Shown: positions 8,503-18,002, counted from the stretch's first letter. The stretch is 64,000 bases of DNA from Terriglobia bacterium (GCA_020073465.1 JAIQFC010000002.1:248001-312000), one strand, 5' to 3'. The notes: generated from the sequence alone by a model not told the origin. Numbers and translations are program-made.

Positions 8503-10467
8503 GTGATCCTGCAGATCTCGCCTACACGAGGACCGAAGCGTTTGTCCTACCCTACCCCGAAAGCAATGGCGGCGGCGTGTCTGGTAGCTGCTGTGCTCCT
8601 TTTTGGCGTGCCAACCTACGCAGGCGCAAGGCAAGGCCAGTCTGCGGTCGACAGGGAATCCGTGCGTGTTGCCCAAGTCGAGCCGCCCAACTGGTGGATC
8701 GGCCTGCCGGATCCCATGCTGATGATCACTGGAGAGAACCTGGCAGGGGTGCGGGTCACGACAAGCACCCCGGGGATTCGAATTGTTCGTACCTTGGAAG
8801 GACGCGATGGCAGGTATCTGTTCGTGTGGCTGCAGATTGGTACCAAGGCAGGCCCGGGCAAGATCGTACTTAGGGTGGCGACCGCGGGCGGGCAGAAGAT
8901 AGTTGAAGTTCCCCTGCAGCGCCGCAATCCCGACGGTCAAGGCAGCAAGCCAGCCGTAGGCTTCAACGGTTTCAGTCCCGATGACGTGATCTACCTCATC
9001 ATGCCGGACCGCTTTGACGATGCCGAGGTCGCCAACGATTTTCCCGGAAGCGCGTACGATCGCAGCGCGCCCAAGGCCTACCACGGCGGCGACCTGCGCG
9101 GCATCGAGAAGCGCTTGCCCTACCTGAAGGACCTGGGCGTGACCACGATCTGGATGACGCCCATCTTTCAGAATGACGACACTCTCCCTACCAGCTATCA
9201 CGGCTACGGTGCGACCGATTTGTACGCGGTTGAGAAACGCCTGGGAACGCTCGACGATTACCGCTCACTGGTGAAGGCGGCGCATCAGTTGGGAATGAAG
9301 GTGTTGCTGGATTGCGTGCCCAACCATATCGGGGTGGCACATCCCTGGGTGGAGCATCCACCGACAGAACACTGGCTGCACGGCAGTTTAGCGAGTCATT
9401 TGCTGACCCACTCCTCTTTTGTGCCGCTGACCGATCCACATTCCACGCCCCAGCAGTGGCGGGACGTGGTCGAGGGCTGGTTCGTCGACTCCATGCCAGA
9501 CATGGGAACGGACGATCCGATCACGGCACAGTACCTTCGTGAGAATGCGATTTGGTGGGTGGAGACCGGGGCGATCGACGGCTTTCGCCTCGACACGTTT
9601 CCTTACGTCGACCGTAAGTTCTGGCACGACTTTCACGCTGAGCTTCACCGCACCTATCCACGATTTCGCACGGTCGGAGAAGTCTTCAATCCCGATCCGA
9701 CCGTGACCGCTTTCTTCGTGGGTGGAAAAACCACGGAGGGCACGGACACGGGAGTCGACACGCTTTTCGATTTCCCCGTGTTCTCAACTATCCGGAAGGT
9801 CATGCTCGAGAACGCTCCTGCCAGCCAACTCCAGACAGTATTGCGTCAGGACTGGATGTTTCCACATCCCGAGAATCTGGTTCCGTTTCTGGGCAATCAC
9901 GATACCCGGCGGTTCATGGGAGAGGCTGGAGCCACGCCGCAGAAGATGAAGCTGGCCTTCTCGCTTTTGCTGACGATGCGAGGGATTCCCCAGATCTACT
10001 CTGGAGACGAGATCGGGATGCCCGGGGGCGACGATCCGGACAACCGGCGCGACTTTCCCGGCGGATTTCCTGGCGACGCGCGCGATGGGTTCACACCTCA
10101 GGGACGTACGGCCGCCGAGCAGGAGATCTTCGCGCACGTTCGCACGCTGCTGCGATTACGAGGCGAACATCCTGCCCTTCGGACCGGGAAGCTCTTCCAA
10201 CTCCACGGTGATGATCAGACCTACGCCTATGTCCGGGAGTATGCGGGAAGCGCCGACGGAAAGCAGAAGCCAGAGCGTCTCTTGATGGTCCTGAACAATG
10301 CGGATCAGCCACGGACCGTTGAGTTCGACCTGACGGACACGCCCGTCGCTTCGGCACGATCGCTGGTCCCGCTCATCGAACCCGAAGTGCCAGCAACCCT
10401 GCAAGGATCGAAAGTCCAGATTCAGGTCGCGGCACGTTCGCTGAGTATTTATCAGGTGCAGGACTGA
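8503..10467 (+). CDS. Secreted GH13 alpha-amylase family protein (neopullulanase/cyclomaltodextrinase-like)
   Basis: About 654 residues. GTG 8503 is preceded by GAGG at six bases and gives a signal peptide (RGPKR n-region, AAACLVAAVLLFGV core, probable cut after TYAGA), so I prefer it to ATG 8362. Next comes a beta-sandwich domain of the cyclomaltodextrinase N-terminal type (WWIGLPDPMLMITGENL), then the GH13 barrel. Conserved regions are visible: DCVPNHIG, GFRLDTFPY with the nucleophile Asp, GEVFN with the acid Glu, and FLGNHDTRR with the third Asp. A C-terminal beta domain follows. It should hydrolyse alpha-1,4-glucans or maltodextrins outside the cytoplasm. Confidence 0.93.
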   Translation: MILQISPTRGPKRLSYPTPKAMAAACLVAAVLLFGVPTYAGARQGQSAVDRESVRVAQVEPPNWWIGLPDPMLMITGENLAGVRVTTSTPGIRIVRTLEGRDGRYLFVWLQIGTKAGPGKIVLRVATAGGQKIVEVPLQRRNPDGQGSKPAVGFNGFSPDDVIYLIMPDRFDDAEVANDFPGSAYDRSAPKAYHGGDLRGIEKRLPYLKDLGVTTIWMTPIFQNDDTLPTSYHGYGATDLYAVEKRLGTLDDYRSLVKAAHQLGMKVLLDCVPNHIGVAHPWVEHPPTEHWLHGSLASHLLTHSSFVPLTDPHSTPQQWRDVVEGWFVDSMPDMGTDDPITAQYLRENAIWWVETGAIDGFRLDTFPYVDRKFWHDFHAELHRTYPRFRTVGEVFNPDPTVTAFFVGGKTTEGTDTGVDTLFDFPVFSTIRKVMLENAPASQLQTVLRQDWMFPHPENLVPFLGNHDTRRFMGEAGATPQKMKLAFSLLLTMRGIPQIYSGDEIGMPGGDDPDNRRDFPGGFPGDARDGFTPQGRTAAEQEIFAHVRTLLRLRGEHPALRTGKLFQLHGDDQTYAYVREYAGSADGKQKPERLLMVLNNADQPRTVEFDLTDTPVASARSLVPLIEPEVPATLQGSKVQIQVAARSLSIYQVQD

Positions 10468-10484
10468 GACCTGGTTCTTCGCCG

Positions 10485-10558
10485 TCAGACCTCGGACCTC
10501 AGACGCCCGACTTTAGGGTCGAGAAGGCTGATGTCTGAGGTCCAAGGTCCGAGGTCAG
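10485..10558. repeat. Inverted repeat after the amylase gene (CTCAGAC/GTCTGAG type)
   Basis: The arm at 10485-10504 pairs with 10533-10558, which carries an extra AAGGTCC. The transcript could form a long hairpin between the amylase and the tonB promoter region, but there is no T-run for a standard terminator. The heptamer CTCAGAC also forms a tandem array near 47.2 kb. The 10468-10828 gap otherwise holds the paired regulator sites. Confidence 0.8.
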
Positions 10559-10667
10559 GAACACCCCCGGCTTTGCCTCTTGTTCGCGTTTCAAGCCCGC
10601 TGTCTCCGCGCATCCTGCGACCCTACGTTGTGGCCGCATCCGCTTACAGTACTTTAGTTTGCGGGAT

Positions 10668-10705
10668 CGTGATCTTGATCACCAAGAACCGTGATGAGGG
10701 GCATT
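10668..10705 (+). promoter_or_regulatory. Tandem Crp/Fnr-type operator upstream of the tonB/oxidoreductase operon
   Basis: Site 1 is CGTGATCTTGATCACC (10668-10683). Site 2 is CGTGATGAGGGGCATT (10690-10705), with an intact left half and a weak right half, starting exactly 22 bp after site 1. The same spacing recurs upstream of usp, gdhA and the CXXCH gene. Confidence 0.5.
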
Positions 10706-10828
10706 TTGTCCACACCCCTACGTCGACGAAGATGTCCTCGGACACCACGGAGATGCGGCCAACAGCCCGCACCCCCAAGCGCCTGAAGAGGCCAGCGCCT
10801 TTCGGCGATGGGACACCGGGAGGATCCG

Positions 10829-11698
10829 ATGAGCACAATTGAGATTCATGAGCCAGAGGTAGAGGAAATCAGGTCCGGAGGCAGCGCCCCCGCGGCTGTG
10901 TTGCCACGGAAGGAGATCGTGGCGACGGCGGCGCCCGCCAGGCCAATGTTCTCGGACAGCCTGCTGGAATTTGGGAAGCAGCGCAGGTACCAGGCCCTTA
11001 CCACGACTTTCTCTTTCTTCCTGAACTGCCTCGCCGTGGGGGTTTTGCTGGTCATCCCCCTGGTTTTCACCGAAGAACTGCCAAAGGCGCAGTTATTGAC
11101 GTTTTTGGTAGCTCCGCCACCGCCGCCTCCGCCACCAGCGCCGGCGGCGCAACCGGTTACCCGCGTCGTGCGCCAGATCGAGACGAATATGCTGTCCAGC
11201 GGACAACTGCGGACCCCTTCGAGAATTCCGCAGAATGTGCAAATGATCAAGGAAGAAGAAGCTCCGCCACCGATGCCGGTGACCGGAGGAGTCGTAGGAG
11301 GCGTGCCCGGAGGGATTCCGGGAGGCCAGCTGGGAGGGGTGATCGGCGGTATCGTCAGTGCCACGTCCAACTTGAGCGCGGTTCCGAAGTTTATCCCGGT
11401 CACGCCGCAGCGGGTGCGCATATCGCAGGGCGTCACAAAGGGGCTACTGATTCATCGTGTGGAGCCCACCTACCCGCCGCTGGCGAAGGCTGCCCGGGTG
11501 CAGGGGGATGTCGTTCTCAAAGCCATTATTAACCGGAACGGCGACATCCAGGATCTGCAACTGGTCAGCGGGCACCCGATGCTGGTGCCGTCGGCGATTG
11601 CAGCAGTGAAGCAGTGGCGTTACAAGCCGTATCTGCTGAACGGGCAACCGGTCGAGGTGGAAACCACGGTGACCGTGATCTTTTCGCTTACGTCGTAA
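10829..11698 (+). CDS. TonB-family energy transducer protein
   Basis: A 289-residue protein with one transmembrane helix (FSFFLNCLAVGVLLVIPLVF, residues about 60-80), a short polyproline stretch (PPPPPPPPAPAA), a Gly/Val-rich linker, and a TonB C-terminal domain (EPTYPPLAKAARVQGDVVLKAII ... KQWRYKPYLLNGQPVE). It probably spans the periplasm and couples the proton motive force to an outer-membrane receptor. No ExbB/ExbD genes are adjacent. ATG 10829 follows GGGAGG at five bases. It is the first gene of a run that continues into osmC and the 2-oxoacid oxidoreductase, an unexpected partnership. Confidence 0.88.
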   Translation: MSTIEIHEPEVEEIRSGGSAPAAVLPRKEIVATAAPARPMFSDSLLEFGKQRRYQALTTTFSFFLNCLAVGVLLVIPLVFTEELPKAQLLTFLVAPPPPPPPPAPAAQPVTRVVRQIETNMLSSGQLRTPSRIPQNVQMIKEEEAPPPMPVTGGVVGGVPGGIPGGQLGGVIGGIVSATSNLSAVPKFIPVTPQRVRISQGVTKGLLIHRVEPTYPPLAKAARVQGDVVLKAIINRNGDIQDLQLVSGHPMLVPSAIAAVKQWRYKPYLLNGQPVEVETTVTVIFSLTS

Positions 11699-11730
11699 GG
11701 GGCGCGTCTTGGGGAGCGCGAGGAGTCAAT

Positions 11731-12216
11731 ATGGCTGCAGAATACATTTACCGCGTTTCAGCCTGGTGGACATCGGGCCGTACTGGACTGGCCAAGTGCG
11801 AGTCTGCTCCCAACGCGATCCACTTCTCCGAGGCTCCGGAACTAGGCGGGCTGGAGGGAAGGTGGACGCCCGAGCAGCTGCTGCTGTGCGCACTTGCAGG
11901 CTGTTTCACGACTACGTTTCAAGCAGTGGCGCGTAGTGCGCAATTCGAGTACACCGATCTGGAAGTCGAAGTCGAAGGCAGTGTCTCCCGGAACAAGGCG
12001 GGATGCAACTTCTCCGAGATCATGCTCCGGCCCAAGCTTACCGTTCATTCGGAAGAGGAGTTTGAGGCAGGTCTCAGCCTATTGCGGAAAACGAAGTCGG
12101 TGTGCATGATTTCGCGCGCGATAACCGTGCCGCAAACGCTGGAGCCGCAGGTGGAGGTGGCTAGAATTCCCGCCAGCGGCTGGACGGCGGATGCGACCGC
12201 AAGACTGAGGGTGTGA
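11731..12216 (+). CDS. OsmC/Ohr-family protein
   Basis: A 161-residue OsmC-fold protein. The two expected reactive cysteines are visible, one in LLLCALAGCFTTTF near residue 53-57 and one in KSVCMISRAI near residue 126. Family members reduce organic hydroperoxides or act as redox/osmotic stress proteins in the cytoplasm. The start ATG 11731 follows AGGAG at six bases. The gap to the tonB-like gene is 32 bases and to the next gene 16 bases, so co-transcription is likely. Substrate preference (Ohr versus OsmC versus YhfA type) cannot be set from the sequence alone. Confidence 0.88.
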   Translation: MAAEYIYRVSAWWTSGRTGLAKCESAPNAIHFSEAPELGGLEGRWTPEQLLLCALAGCFTTTFQAVARSAQFEYTDLEVEVEGSVSRNKAGCNFSEIMLRPKLTVHSEEEFEAGLSLLRKTKSVCMISRAITVPQTLEPQVEVARIPASGWTADATARLRV

Positions 12217-12232
12217 ACAACGGTCGGGGGAA

Positions 12233-12715
12233 ATGGGGGTGGGTATGATGTTTTCCTACAGGCTGGTACGTCTGATCGAAAGCCATGCGGACGCGCTTGC
12301 AGAAGGACTCGAAGAGCGCGTCCAGACATGTCCACAGGTGACCCACTTTCGCCGCGTTCCTCCCCATGAACTACGGGAACGCGTTTACGAGATCTACCGT
12401 CACCTGGGCGAGTGGTTGCTGGGGAAGAACGAGCAGGACATTGAGCATCGCTATCGTGAAATCGGGGCGCGGCGGGCGCGCCAGAAAGTGCCCCTCAGCG
12501 AGGTGGTCCAGGCGATTGTCCTGACCAAGGAGAATCTCTGGGAGTTCCTGAAGAGCGAGGCGGTCATGGACCGGGCCATCGAGATTATGGGGGAGCTCGA
12601 GCTGCTGCAAATGCTGGAGATGTTCTTTGACCGGGCGATTTATTATGCAGCAGTGGGATATGAACAGGAACTTGCGGGCGCAAGCTCAGACGAGCGGGTC
12701 GCGCGAGCCTGTTGA
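12233..12715 (+). CDS. RsbR-type N-terminal sensor-like helical protein
   Basis: A 160-residue all-alpha protein with a pattern like the non-heme globin-type N-terminal domain of RsbR-family stressosome proteins and some histidine kinases (RLIESHADALAEGLEERVQ ... REIYRHLGEWL ... LSEVVQAIVLTKENLWEFL). It is a stand-alone domain without a STAS or kinase part. ATG 12233 or 12245 can serve as start, both after a G-rich stretch. It lies 13 bases before the CoA-transferase start, so it could sense a metabolite or energy state for that operon. The family assignment is from pattern memory and moderately secure. Confidence 0.5.
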   Translation: MGVGMMFSYRLVRLIESHADALAEGLEERVQTCPQVTHFRRVPPHELRERVYEIYRHLGEWLLGKNEQDIEHRYREIGARRARQKVPLSEVVQAIVLTKENLWEFLKSEAVMDRAIEIMGELELLQMLEMFFDRAIYYAAVGYEQELAGASSDERVARAC

Positions 12716-12728
12716 GGAGTGGAAAGAG

Positions 12729-14066
12729 ATGTCGATGTCGTGGGAGATGGACTACAAGTCAAAGCTGAAACTGGCGGACGATGCTTTGTGTTTGGTCGAG
12801 TCGGGGATGCGGGTGTACATCCAGCCGGGGTGCGCCGAGCCGGAGACGCTGGTGGAGGCGCTGATGCGGCGGGCGCCGGAACTGTTTGACGTGGAAATCG
12901 TGCACATGATGACCATGGGGTGCGCTCCCTACGTGGCGCCGGAGATGGCAGGTCACTTCCGTCATAACGCCATGTTCATCGGGTCGAATGTGCGCGCTGC
13001 CGTCGATGAGGGGCGGGCCGACTACACTCCGATCTATCTCTCCGAGATTGAGGCCCTGTTCGAAAGCGGCGCCATGCCCATCGACGTGGCCCTGATCGAA
13101 GTTTCGCCTCCGGATTCCCATGGATTCTGCAGCTTCGGCGTGGGCGTCGATACCACCCTGACTGCGGCCAAGTGCGCCCGTCACGTGGTGGCGCAGATCA
13201 ACGATCAGATGCCCCGCACCTACGGCGACAGCTTCATTCACGTCAGCGACATCGATGCCTTTGTGGAGTCGTCCCGGCCCTTGTGCGCGCTGAAGCGGCC
13301 TCCCCTGACCGAGTTGAACATCAGCATTGCACGCAACGTGGCGGGGTTGATCGAGGACGGAGCAGTGCTGCAGACGGGAATTGGCGGCATCCCGGATGCC
13401 GTGCTGCCCATGCTGATGGACCGCAAGGACCTGGGCGTGCACAGCGAACTGGTGTCGGATGGCGTGATCCCTCTGATCGAGGCCGGAGTGGTGACCGGAG
13501 CGCGGAAGAATTTCAAGCCGCGCAAGATCATTCTGGGTTTCGCACTGGGCACGAAAAACCTGTTCAACTTCCTCGACAACAACCCGATTTTCGAGTTCCA
13601 TCCCACCGCGTACACCAACGATCCCGCGTTCATCGCGCGCAATGACAACATGGTGGCGATTAACTCGGCGCTGGAAGTCGACCTGACCGGGCAGGTGTGT
13701 TCGGACTCGATCGGCAACCATTTCTACAGTGGAATCGGGGGGCAGGTGGACTTCCTCCGCGGTGCTTCGCGGGCGAAGGGCGGCAAGGCCATTATCGCGA
13801 TTTCTTCCACGGCGAAGAACGGAACCATCTCCCGCATTGCTCCCATGCTCAGTCCGGGGGCAGGTGTCGTGACTTCTCGCGGGTTGATCCGCTACGTGGT
13901 AACGGAATATGGCGTGGCGTACCTGCATGGCAAGTCGATTCGCGAACGCGCGAAGTCGCTGATCGAGATTGCGCATCCCAAGTTCCGGCAGGAGCTGTAC
14001 GAATATTGCGAGAAAACGAAGTGGTTGCAGCATCCGCAACCGTCAGTGATGGCCGTATCCAAGTGA
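12729..14066 (+). CDS. Acetyl-CoA hydrolase / CoA-transferase family protein
   Basis: A 445-residue protein of the acetyl-CoA hydrolase/transferase (4-hydroxybutyrate or succinyl-CoA:acetate CoA-transferase) family. Visible family features are GCAEPETLVEAL near the N-terminus, the GIGGIPDAVL motif, HSELVSDGVIPLIEAG with the probable catalytic Glu, and YSGIGGQVDFLRGA in the C-terminal domain. It moves CoA between short-chain acyl groups, or hydrolyses acyl-CoA. ATG 12729 follows GAGGAG. Next to a 2-oxoacid:ferredoxin oxidoreductase, it could recover the acyl-CoA product as a free acid with CoA transfer. The acyl specificity is unknown. Confidence 0.87.
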   Translation: MSMSWEMDYKSKLKLADDALCLVESGMRVYIQPGCAEPETLVEALMRRAPELFDVEIVHMMTMGCAPYVAPEMAGHFRHNAMFIGSNVRAAVDEGRADYTPIYLSEIEALFESGAMPIDVALIEVSPPDSHGFCSFGVGVDTTLTAAKCARHVVAQINDQMPRTYGDSFIHVSDIDAFVESSRPLCALKRPPLTELNISIARNVAGLIEDGAVLQTGIGGIPDAVLPMLMDRKDLGVHSELVSDGVIPLIEAGVVTGARKNFKPRKIILGFALGTKNLFNFLDNNPIFEFHPTAYTNDPAFIARNDNMVAINSALEVDLTGQVCSDSIGNHFYSGIGGQVDFLRGASRAKGGKAIIAISSTAKNGTISRIAPMLSPGAGVVTSRGLIRYVVTEYGVAYLHGKSIRERAKSLIEIAHPKFRQELYEYCEKTKWLQHPQPSVMAVSK

Positions 14067-14072
14067 GGGAAC

Positions 14073-14363
14073 ATGCCAGGAAAAACGGCGAGCCAGGCAC
14101 GGGGCAACATCAGCATCGATGTGGAAGAGTGCAAAGGATGCGGGCTGTGCGTGGAGTCCTGCCCGCCAAAGTGTCTTGAACTTGCGCACGAACTGAGCTC
14201 CTACGGCGTGCATCCGGCCCGCTACACCGGCCAGGGCTGTACCGGATGCGGGATTTGCTTCTACTGCTGCCCGGAACCGGGAGCGATCATCGTCTACCGG
14301 CTGGCGCCGCCGCCCAAGGCGGTTCCCGTCCAGCAAGGAGGCGAACATGCGGCAGCTCTGTAA
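14073..14363 (+). CDS. 2-oxoacid:ferredoxin oxidoreductase, delta (ferredoxin-like) subunit
   Basis: A 96-residue protein with two 4Fe-4S binding motifs, [15 protein letters not shown] and [14 protein letters not shown]. This dicluster ferredoxin domain is the delta subunit of the four-subunit 2-oxoacid oxidoreductases (VOR/KOR type). It passes electrons from the TPP catalytic core to free ferredoxin. Six bases separate it from the CoA-transferase stop, and its end overlaps the alpha subunit start at 14347. Confidence 0.9.
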   Translation: MPGKTASQARGNISIDVEECKGCGLCVESCPPKCLELAHELSSYGVHPARYTGQGCTGCGICFYCCPEPGAIIVYRLAPPPKAVPVQQGGEHAAAL

Positions 14364-15399
14364 GGGGAACGTCGCGGTCATCAAGGGTGCGGTCCTGGCC
14401 GGTTGTCGCGCCTATTACGGATATCCGATTACTCCCGCGAGCGAGATCGCCGAGGCGGCAGCTTTATATCTGCCTGAAGTCGGCGGAACGTTTGTGCAGG
14501 CGGAGAGTGAGACGGCCTCGATCAACATGGTTTATGGCGCCGCGTCTGCGGGCGTCCGCGTGATGACGGCCTCGTCCGGGCCCGGCCTCAGCCTGATGCA
14601 GGAAGGGATCTCCTATCTGGCCGGAGCCGAGTTGCCGTGCGTGATCGTGGACGTGATGCGCGGGGGGCCGGGCTTGGGCAATATCGCTCCGGAGCAGAGC
14701 GACTACTTCGCGATGGTCAAGGGCGGTGGTCACGGAAACTACCGCAACCTGGTGGTTGCCCCGGCTTCGGTGCAGGAGATGGCGGAACTGACCATCCTGG
14801 CTTTCGAACTGGCGGACAAATACCGCAATCCGGCCATCGTGCTTACGGACGGCTTTGTGGGTCAGATGATGGAGCCGCTCGATCTTGAATATCGTGAGAT
14901 CGTAGCTCCCGAGAAATCCTGGGCAGTGAAAGGCACCGCCGAGACCCGCAAAAACATGGTCACGTCGATCTTCCTGGAACCAGACGACCTGGAAGAGCAC
15001 CAGCGCCGCATGGAAGCGAAGTACGTACGAGCCCAGCAGGCAGAAACTCGCTGCGAAGAATACAGAACGGAAGACGCTGAGTTGCTAGTGGTGGGATTTG
15101 GAATTGTTTCGCGCGTGTTGCGTTCGGCCGTCGATGAAGCGCGGCGGCAGGGAATCAAAGTGGGGTTGTTCCGTCCCATTACCCTGTGGCCTTTCCCCGC
15201 AAAAGAATTAACCGCTGTGGCATCGCGGGTGGAGAAGTTGCTGGTGGTGGAGTTGAGCAACGGGCAGATGGTGGAAGATGTTCGGCTCACTCTGGAAGGC
15301 CGCAAGCCGATTGAATTCTACGGGCGGGTCGGAGGCAACGTGCCGTCCGTGGAGGAGTTGGTCGCCAAGATTGAAGAAAATGCGGCCGCTACGGTCTAG
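14347..15399 (+). CDS. 2-oxoacid:ferredoxin oxidoreductase, alpha subunit
   Basis: A 350-residue alpha subunit of the VorB/KorA type. The pyrimidine-binding N-terminal domain carries [11 protein letters not shown] and the [17 protein letters not shown] region, and [16 protein letters not shown] is typical of branched-chain or 2-oxoglutarate enzymes. The C-terminal transketolase-like domain has [21 protein letters not shown]. With delta, beta and gamma it oxidises a 2-oxoacid and CoA to acyl-CoA, CO2 and reduced ferredoxin. Start ATG 14347 lies inside the end of the delta gene, indicating translational coupling. Isovalerate, 2-oxoglutarate and pyruvate cannot be separated by eye. Confidence 0.9.
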   Translation: MRQLCKGNVAVIKGAVLAGCRAYYGYPITPASEIAEAAALYLPEVGGTFVQAESETASINMVYGAASAGVRVMTASSGPGLSLMQEGISYLAGAELPCVIVDVMRGGPGLGNIAPEQSDYFAMVKGGGHGNYRNLVVAPASVQEMAELTILAFELADKYRNPAIVLTDGFVGQMMEPLDLEYREIVAPEKSWAVKGTAETRKNMVTSIFLEPDDLEEHQRRMEAKYVRAQQAETRCEEYRTEDAELLVVGFGIVSRVLRSAVDEARRQGIKVGLFRPITLWPFPAKELTAVASRVEKLLVVELSNGQMVEDVRLTLEGRKPIEFYGRVGGNVPSVEELVAKIEENAAATV

Positions 15400-15420
15400 A
15401 GAAATCGCGAGGACAACAGC

Positions 15421-16917
15421 ATGGCTGAGGAGCGCGTGAGTGTGGGAGACCTCAAAGTGAGTACCAACGGTTACGAGATCGCGCATTCGAAGTCAGAAGT
15501 TTTCTATCCCGAATATGAGCGCAAGGCGGACCTCAAGCATCAGACGCACTACTGTCCGGGGTGCGGCCACGGGGTGGCTCACAAGCTGATTGCGGAGGCG
15601 ATCGAAGATCTGGGCCTGCAGGATCAGACTATTCTGGTCAGCCCGGTGGGCTGCTCCGTATTCGCCTACTACTATTTCGACGTAGGGAACGTGCAGGTGG
15701 CCCACGGACGGGCTCCTGCCGCAGCCACCGGCCTGAAGCGGGCCTGTCCCGACAAGATCGTCATTGCCTACCAGGGAGACGGTGACCTGGCGGCGATCGG
15801 GACGGCTGAGATTGTGCACGCAGCCAACCGCGGCGAGAAGATCACAGTCTTCTTCGTCAACAATGCGATCTATGGCATGACCGGGGGACAAATGGCCCCG
15901 ACAACACTGGTGGGCCAGAAGAGTACGACGTCGCCGTGGGGACGGCGGCCGGTGAACGAGGGATTCCCGCTACACATGGCTGAGTTGCTCGCCACCCTGG
16001 AAGCTCCCGTCTACATCGAACGCGTGGCGCTCTCCGACAACAAGAACATCATGAAGGCGCGACGCGCGGTACGGAAGGCGCTTGAGATCCAGCGCGCCGG
16101 GACCGGCTTCTCGTTCGTTGAGATTCTTTCTCCCTGCCCAACGATTTGGGGGAAAGATCCTGTCGAGGCGCGGAAGTGGGTGGCGGAGAAGATGATCCCC
16201 AGCTTCCCGCTGAACGTGTTTCGCGACCGGAAGGTGGAGATTCCAACCAATAACGAACCGCCGCGTAAGACCGTCGCGGAACTGGTCGGCGGCGCCAAAC
16301 CGGCAGAGACGTCGCGGCCGCAGCATCGGCATCACTTTCGAGATCTCGGCATCAAGATTGCGGGCTTCGGCGGACAGGGCGTTCTGCTGCTGGGGCAGCT
16401 TCTGGCGGAGACAGGAATGCGGGAGGGACTGGAAGTGAGCTGGCTGCCCTCCTATGGCCCGGAAATGCGCTCCGGCAGCGCGCACTGCCACGTGTGCCTG
16501 TCGAAGGAACGCATTGGATCGCCGCTCATCTCTCGTCCCAACGTATTGGTTGCCATGAACGAACTGTCGCTGCGCAAGTTCGCCGCGCAGGTTCTGCCCG
16601 GAGGCATCATCATTTACGGCCGGGAGCATCTTCCTGAGGACTTGGCGCTCCCGCAGGTGCAGGTCGTCTGCATTCCGGCGTCGGAGATTGCGGACAAGCT
16701 GGGTTCGGCGAAGGTGGCCAACGTGGTGATGATGGGCGCGCTGCTCGAAGAGACCGAGTGCCTCTCTCCCGCGACTGTGATGCAGGTGCTGGAAGCGAAG
16801 GTCAAGAACCCGGCCCTGCTGGAGATCGACCGGAAAGCGCTGGACGCGGGGAGGACCTACATCGATCACATGGTCGCCGTCGGAGCTGTTACTCAGGCCG
16901 ACGGCTTCGCGCAGTAG
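15421..16917 (+). CDS. 2-oxoacid:ferredoxin oxidoreductase, fused beta (TPP) and gamma subunits
   Basis: A 498-residue fusion. Residues about 40-290 are the TPP-binding beta subunit: CPGCGHGVAHK, SPVGCSVFAYYYFD, and the GDGDLAAIG ... NNAIYGMTGGQ cofactor motif. Residues about 310-490 are the gamma domain: IKIAGFGGQGVLLLGQLLAETG, SWLPSYGPEMRSGSAHCHVCLS and SPLISRPNVLVAMNE. In most organisms these are separate genes or gamma sits with alpha, so a beta-gamma fusion is notable. It ends the run that began with the TonB-like gene. Downstream bases 16918-17113 show no gene. Confidence 0.9.
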   Translation: MAEERVSVGDLKVSTNGYEIAHSKSEVFYPEYERKADLKHQTHYCPGCGHGVAHKLIAEAIEDLGLQDQTILVSPVGCSVFAYYYFDVGNVQVAHGRAPAAATGLKRACPDKIVIAYQGDGDLAAIGTAEIVHAANRGEKITVFFVNNAIYGMTGGQMAPTTLVGQKSTTSPWGRRPVNEGFPLHMAELLATLEAPVYIERVALSDNKNIMKARRAVRKALEIQRAGTGFSFVEILSPCPTIWGKDPVEARKWVAEKMIPSFPLNVFRDRKVEIPTNNEPPRKTVAELVGGAKPAETSRPQHRHHFRDLGIKIAGFGGQGVLLLGQLLAETGMREGLEVSWLPSYGPEMRSGSAHCHVCLSKERIGSPLISRPNVLVAMNELSLRKFAAQVLPGGIIIYGREHLPEDLALPQVQVVCIPASEIADKLGSAKVANVVMMGALLEETECLSPATVMQVLEAKVKNPALLEIDRKALDAGRTYIDHMVAVGAVTQADGFAQ

Positions 16918-17113
16918 ACCCAGAAGACTTGCAGGTGGCAACTTCGGTTGCGATACTTCCATCAGCTATCTAGGTGACTCTCGTAACTAGTCTGCATTCC
17001 GCGCGATTCAATACCCTCATATCTTCTGACCGATTTCGACGAGCCTTGCCCAGAGAAAGGCCGCTGTGGAGGGAACAGGTCAGCACTACGATACCCAACG
17101 TCTAGGGAGAGGC

Positions 17114-17950
17114 ATGAAGAGACTGCAGATCGTCTGGATTCTGATGGCACTACTGTTAGCGGCCTCGTCCCTGTCGGCACAGGAGGGGTTCATCTCCGGT
17201 TGGGAGAATCGTGTTCGGTCCACGCTGGCGGAGCAACCCGCCTGGCCGGTACCTCTCTTCGCGCCCTCCTCCGGCCTCACCCAGCTCTTTCGCTACGACT
17301 TGGTTCGTCAAATCACGCCCAGCGAAACTACAACCTGGAACTATGGTTTCAGCAAGGGCGTGAACCTTGTCCCCTGGTACAAAACAGAACTCGACATTCT
17401 TGTTCCCCCCTACATCCAGCACAATTCGACCGCCAAGGATGGCTTCGGAGATTTCAGCATGGTGCTGAAGTACCGGCTGGCCTCCGCCAATGAACAGCAC
17501 GGGTCCTACTCGGTGAGCGCTTCGCTTACGGGCACGGTTCCGACCGGAAGCTACAAGAATGGCAGCCTGGATGCATCGGTCGCTCCCGCCCTTCACGCCG
17601 GCAAGGGCTTCGGGATGTTCGACGTGCAAACGAGCTTGGCGGCGATTCTGCCTACCGGTGACGCGGCGACGCTGGGCCGGCCAGTGGTATGGAACGTGAT
17701 CGCGCAATACAGGATCAAGAAGATCTTCTGGCCCGAGATTGAGAACAACGCCACTTTCTTCCACGGCGGACCAAACGACGGAAGAGTACAGAACTTCATC
17801 AGCCCCGGCATCGTGGTGAGCAAGATCAAGTTGTCGAGCGATCCCAAGAGCCGGCTGGGTCTCATTCTTGGGGTGGGCGAACAGATCGCCACATCGCACT
17901 ATCATGCCTACAATCACGCATTGATTCTGGATGCGCGTTTCGTGTTCTGA
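17114..17950 (+). CDS. Predicted outer-membrane beta-barrel protein
   Basis: A 278-residue protein with a clear signal peptide (KRLQIVWILMALLLAASSLSAQ). The mature part is rich in alternating hydrophobic strands (TTWNYGFSKGVNLVPW, GSYSVSASLTGTVPTGSYK, TSLAAILPTGDAATLGRP) and ends in a C-terminal aromatic residue (ILDARFVF), as beta-barrels do. The VPTGSYKNGS and ILPTGD repeats recall the phenol-degradation MetA-like transporter family, but I cannot confirm it. ATG 17114 follows AGGGAGAGGC; an in-frame GTG at 17066 is unlikely because it lies before the signal peptide. Confidence 0.65.
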   Translation: MKRLQIVWILMALLLAASSLSAQEGFISGWENRVRSTLAEQPAWPVPLFAPSSGLTQLFRYDLVRQITPSETTTWNYGFSKGVNLVPWYKTELDILVPPYIQHNSTAKDGFGDFSMVLKYRLASANEQHGSYSVSASLTGTVPTGSYKNGSLDASVAPALHAGKGFGMFDVQTSLAAILPTGDAATLGRPVVWNVIAQYRIKKIFWPEIENNATFFHGGPNDGRVQNFISPGIVVSKIKLSSDPKSRLGLILGVGEQIATSHYHAYNHALILDARFVF

Positions 17951-18002
17951 GCACGTTGCCGAAATAAGGAACCTCTCAGGAATGAGTGGCTTTCGGTCAA
18001 TG

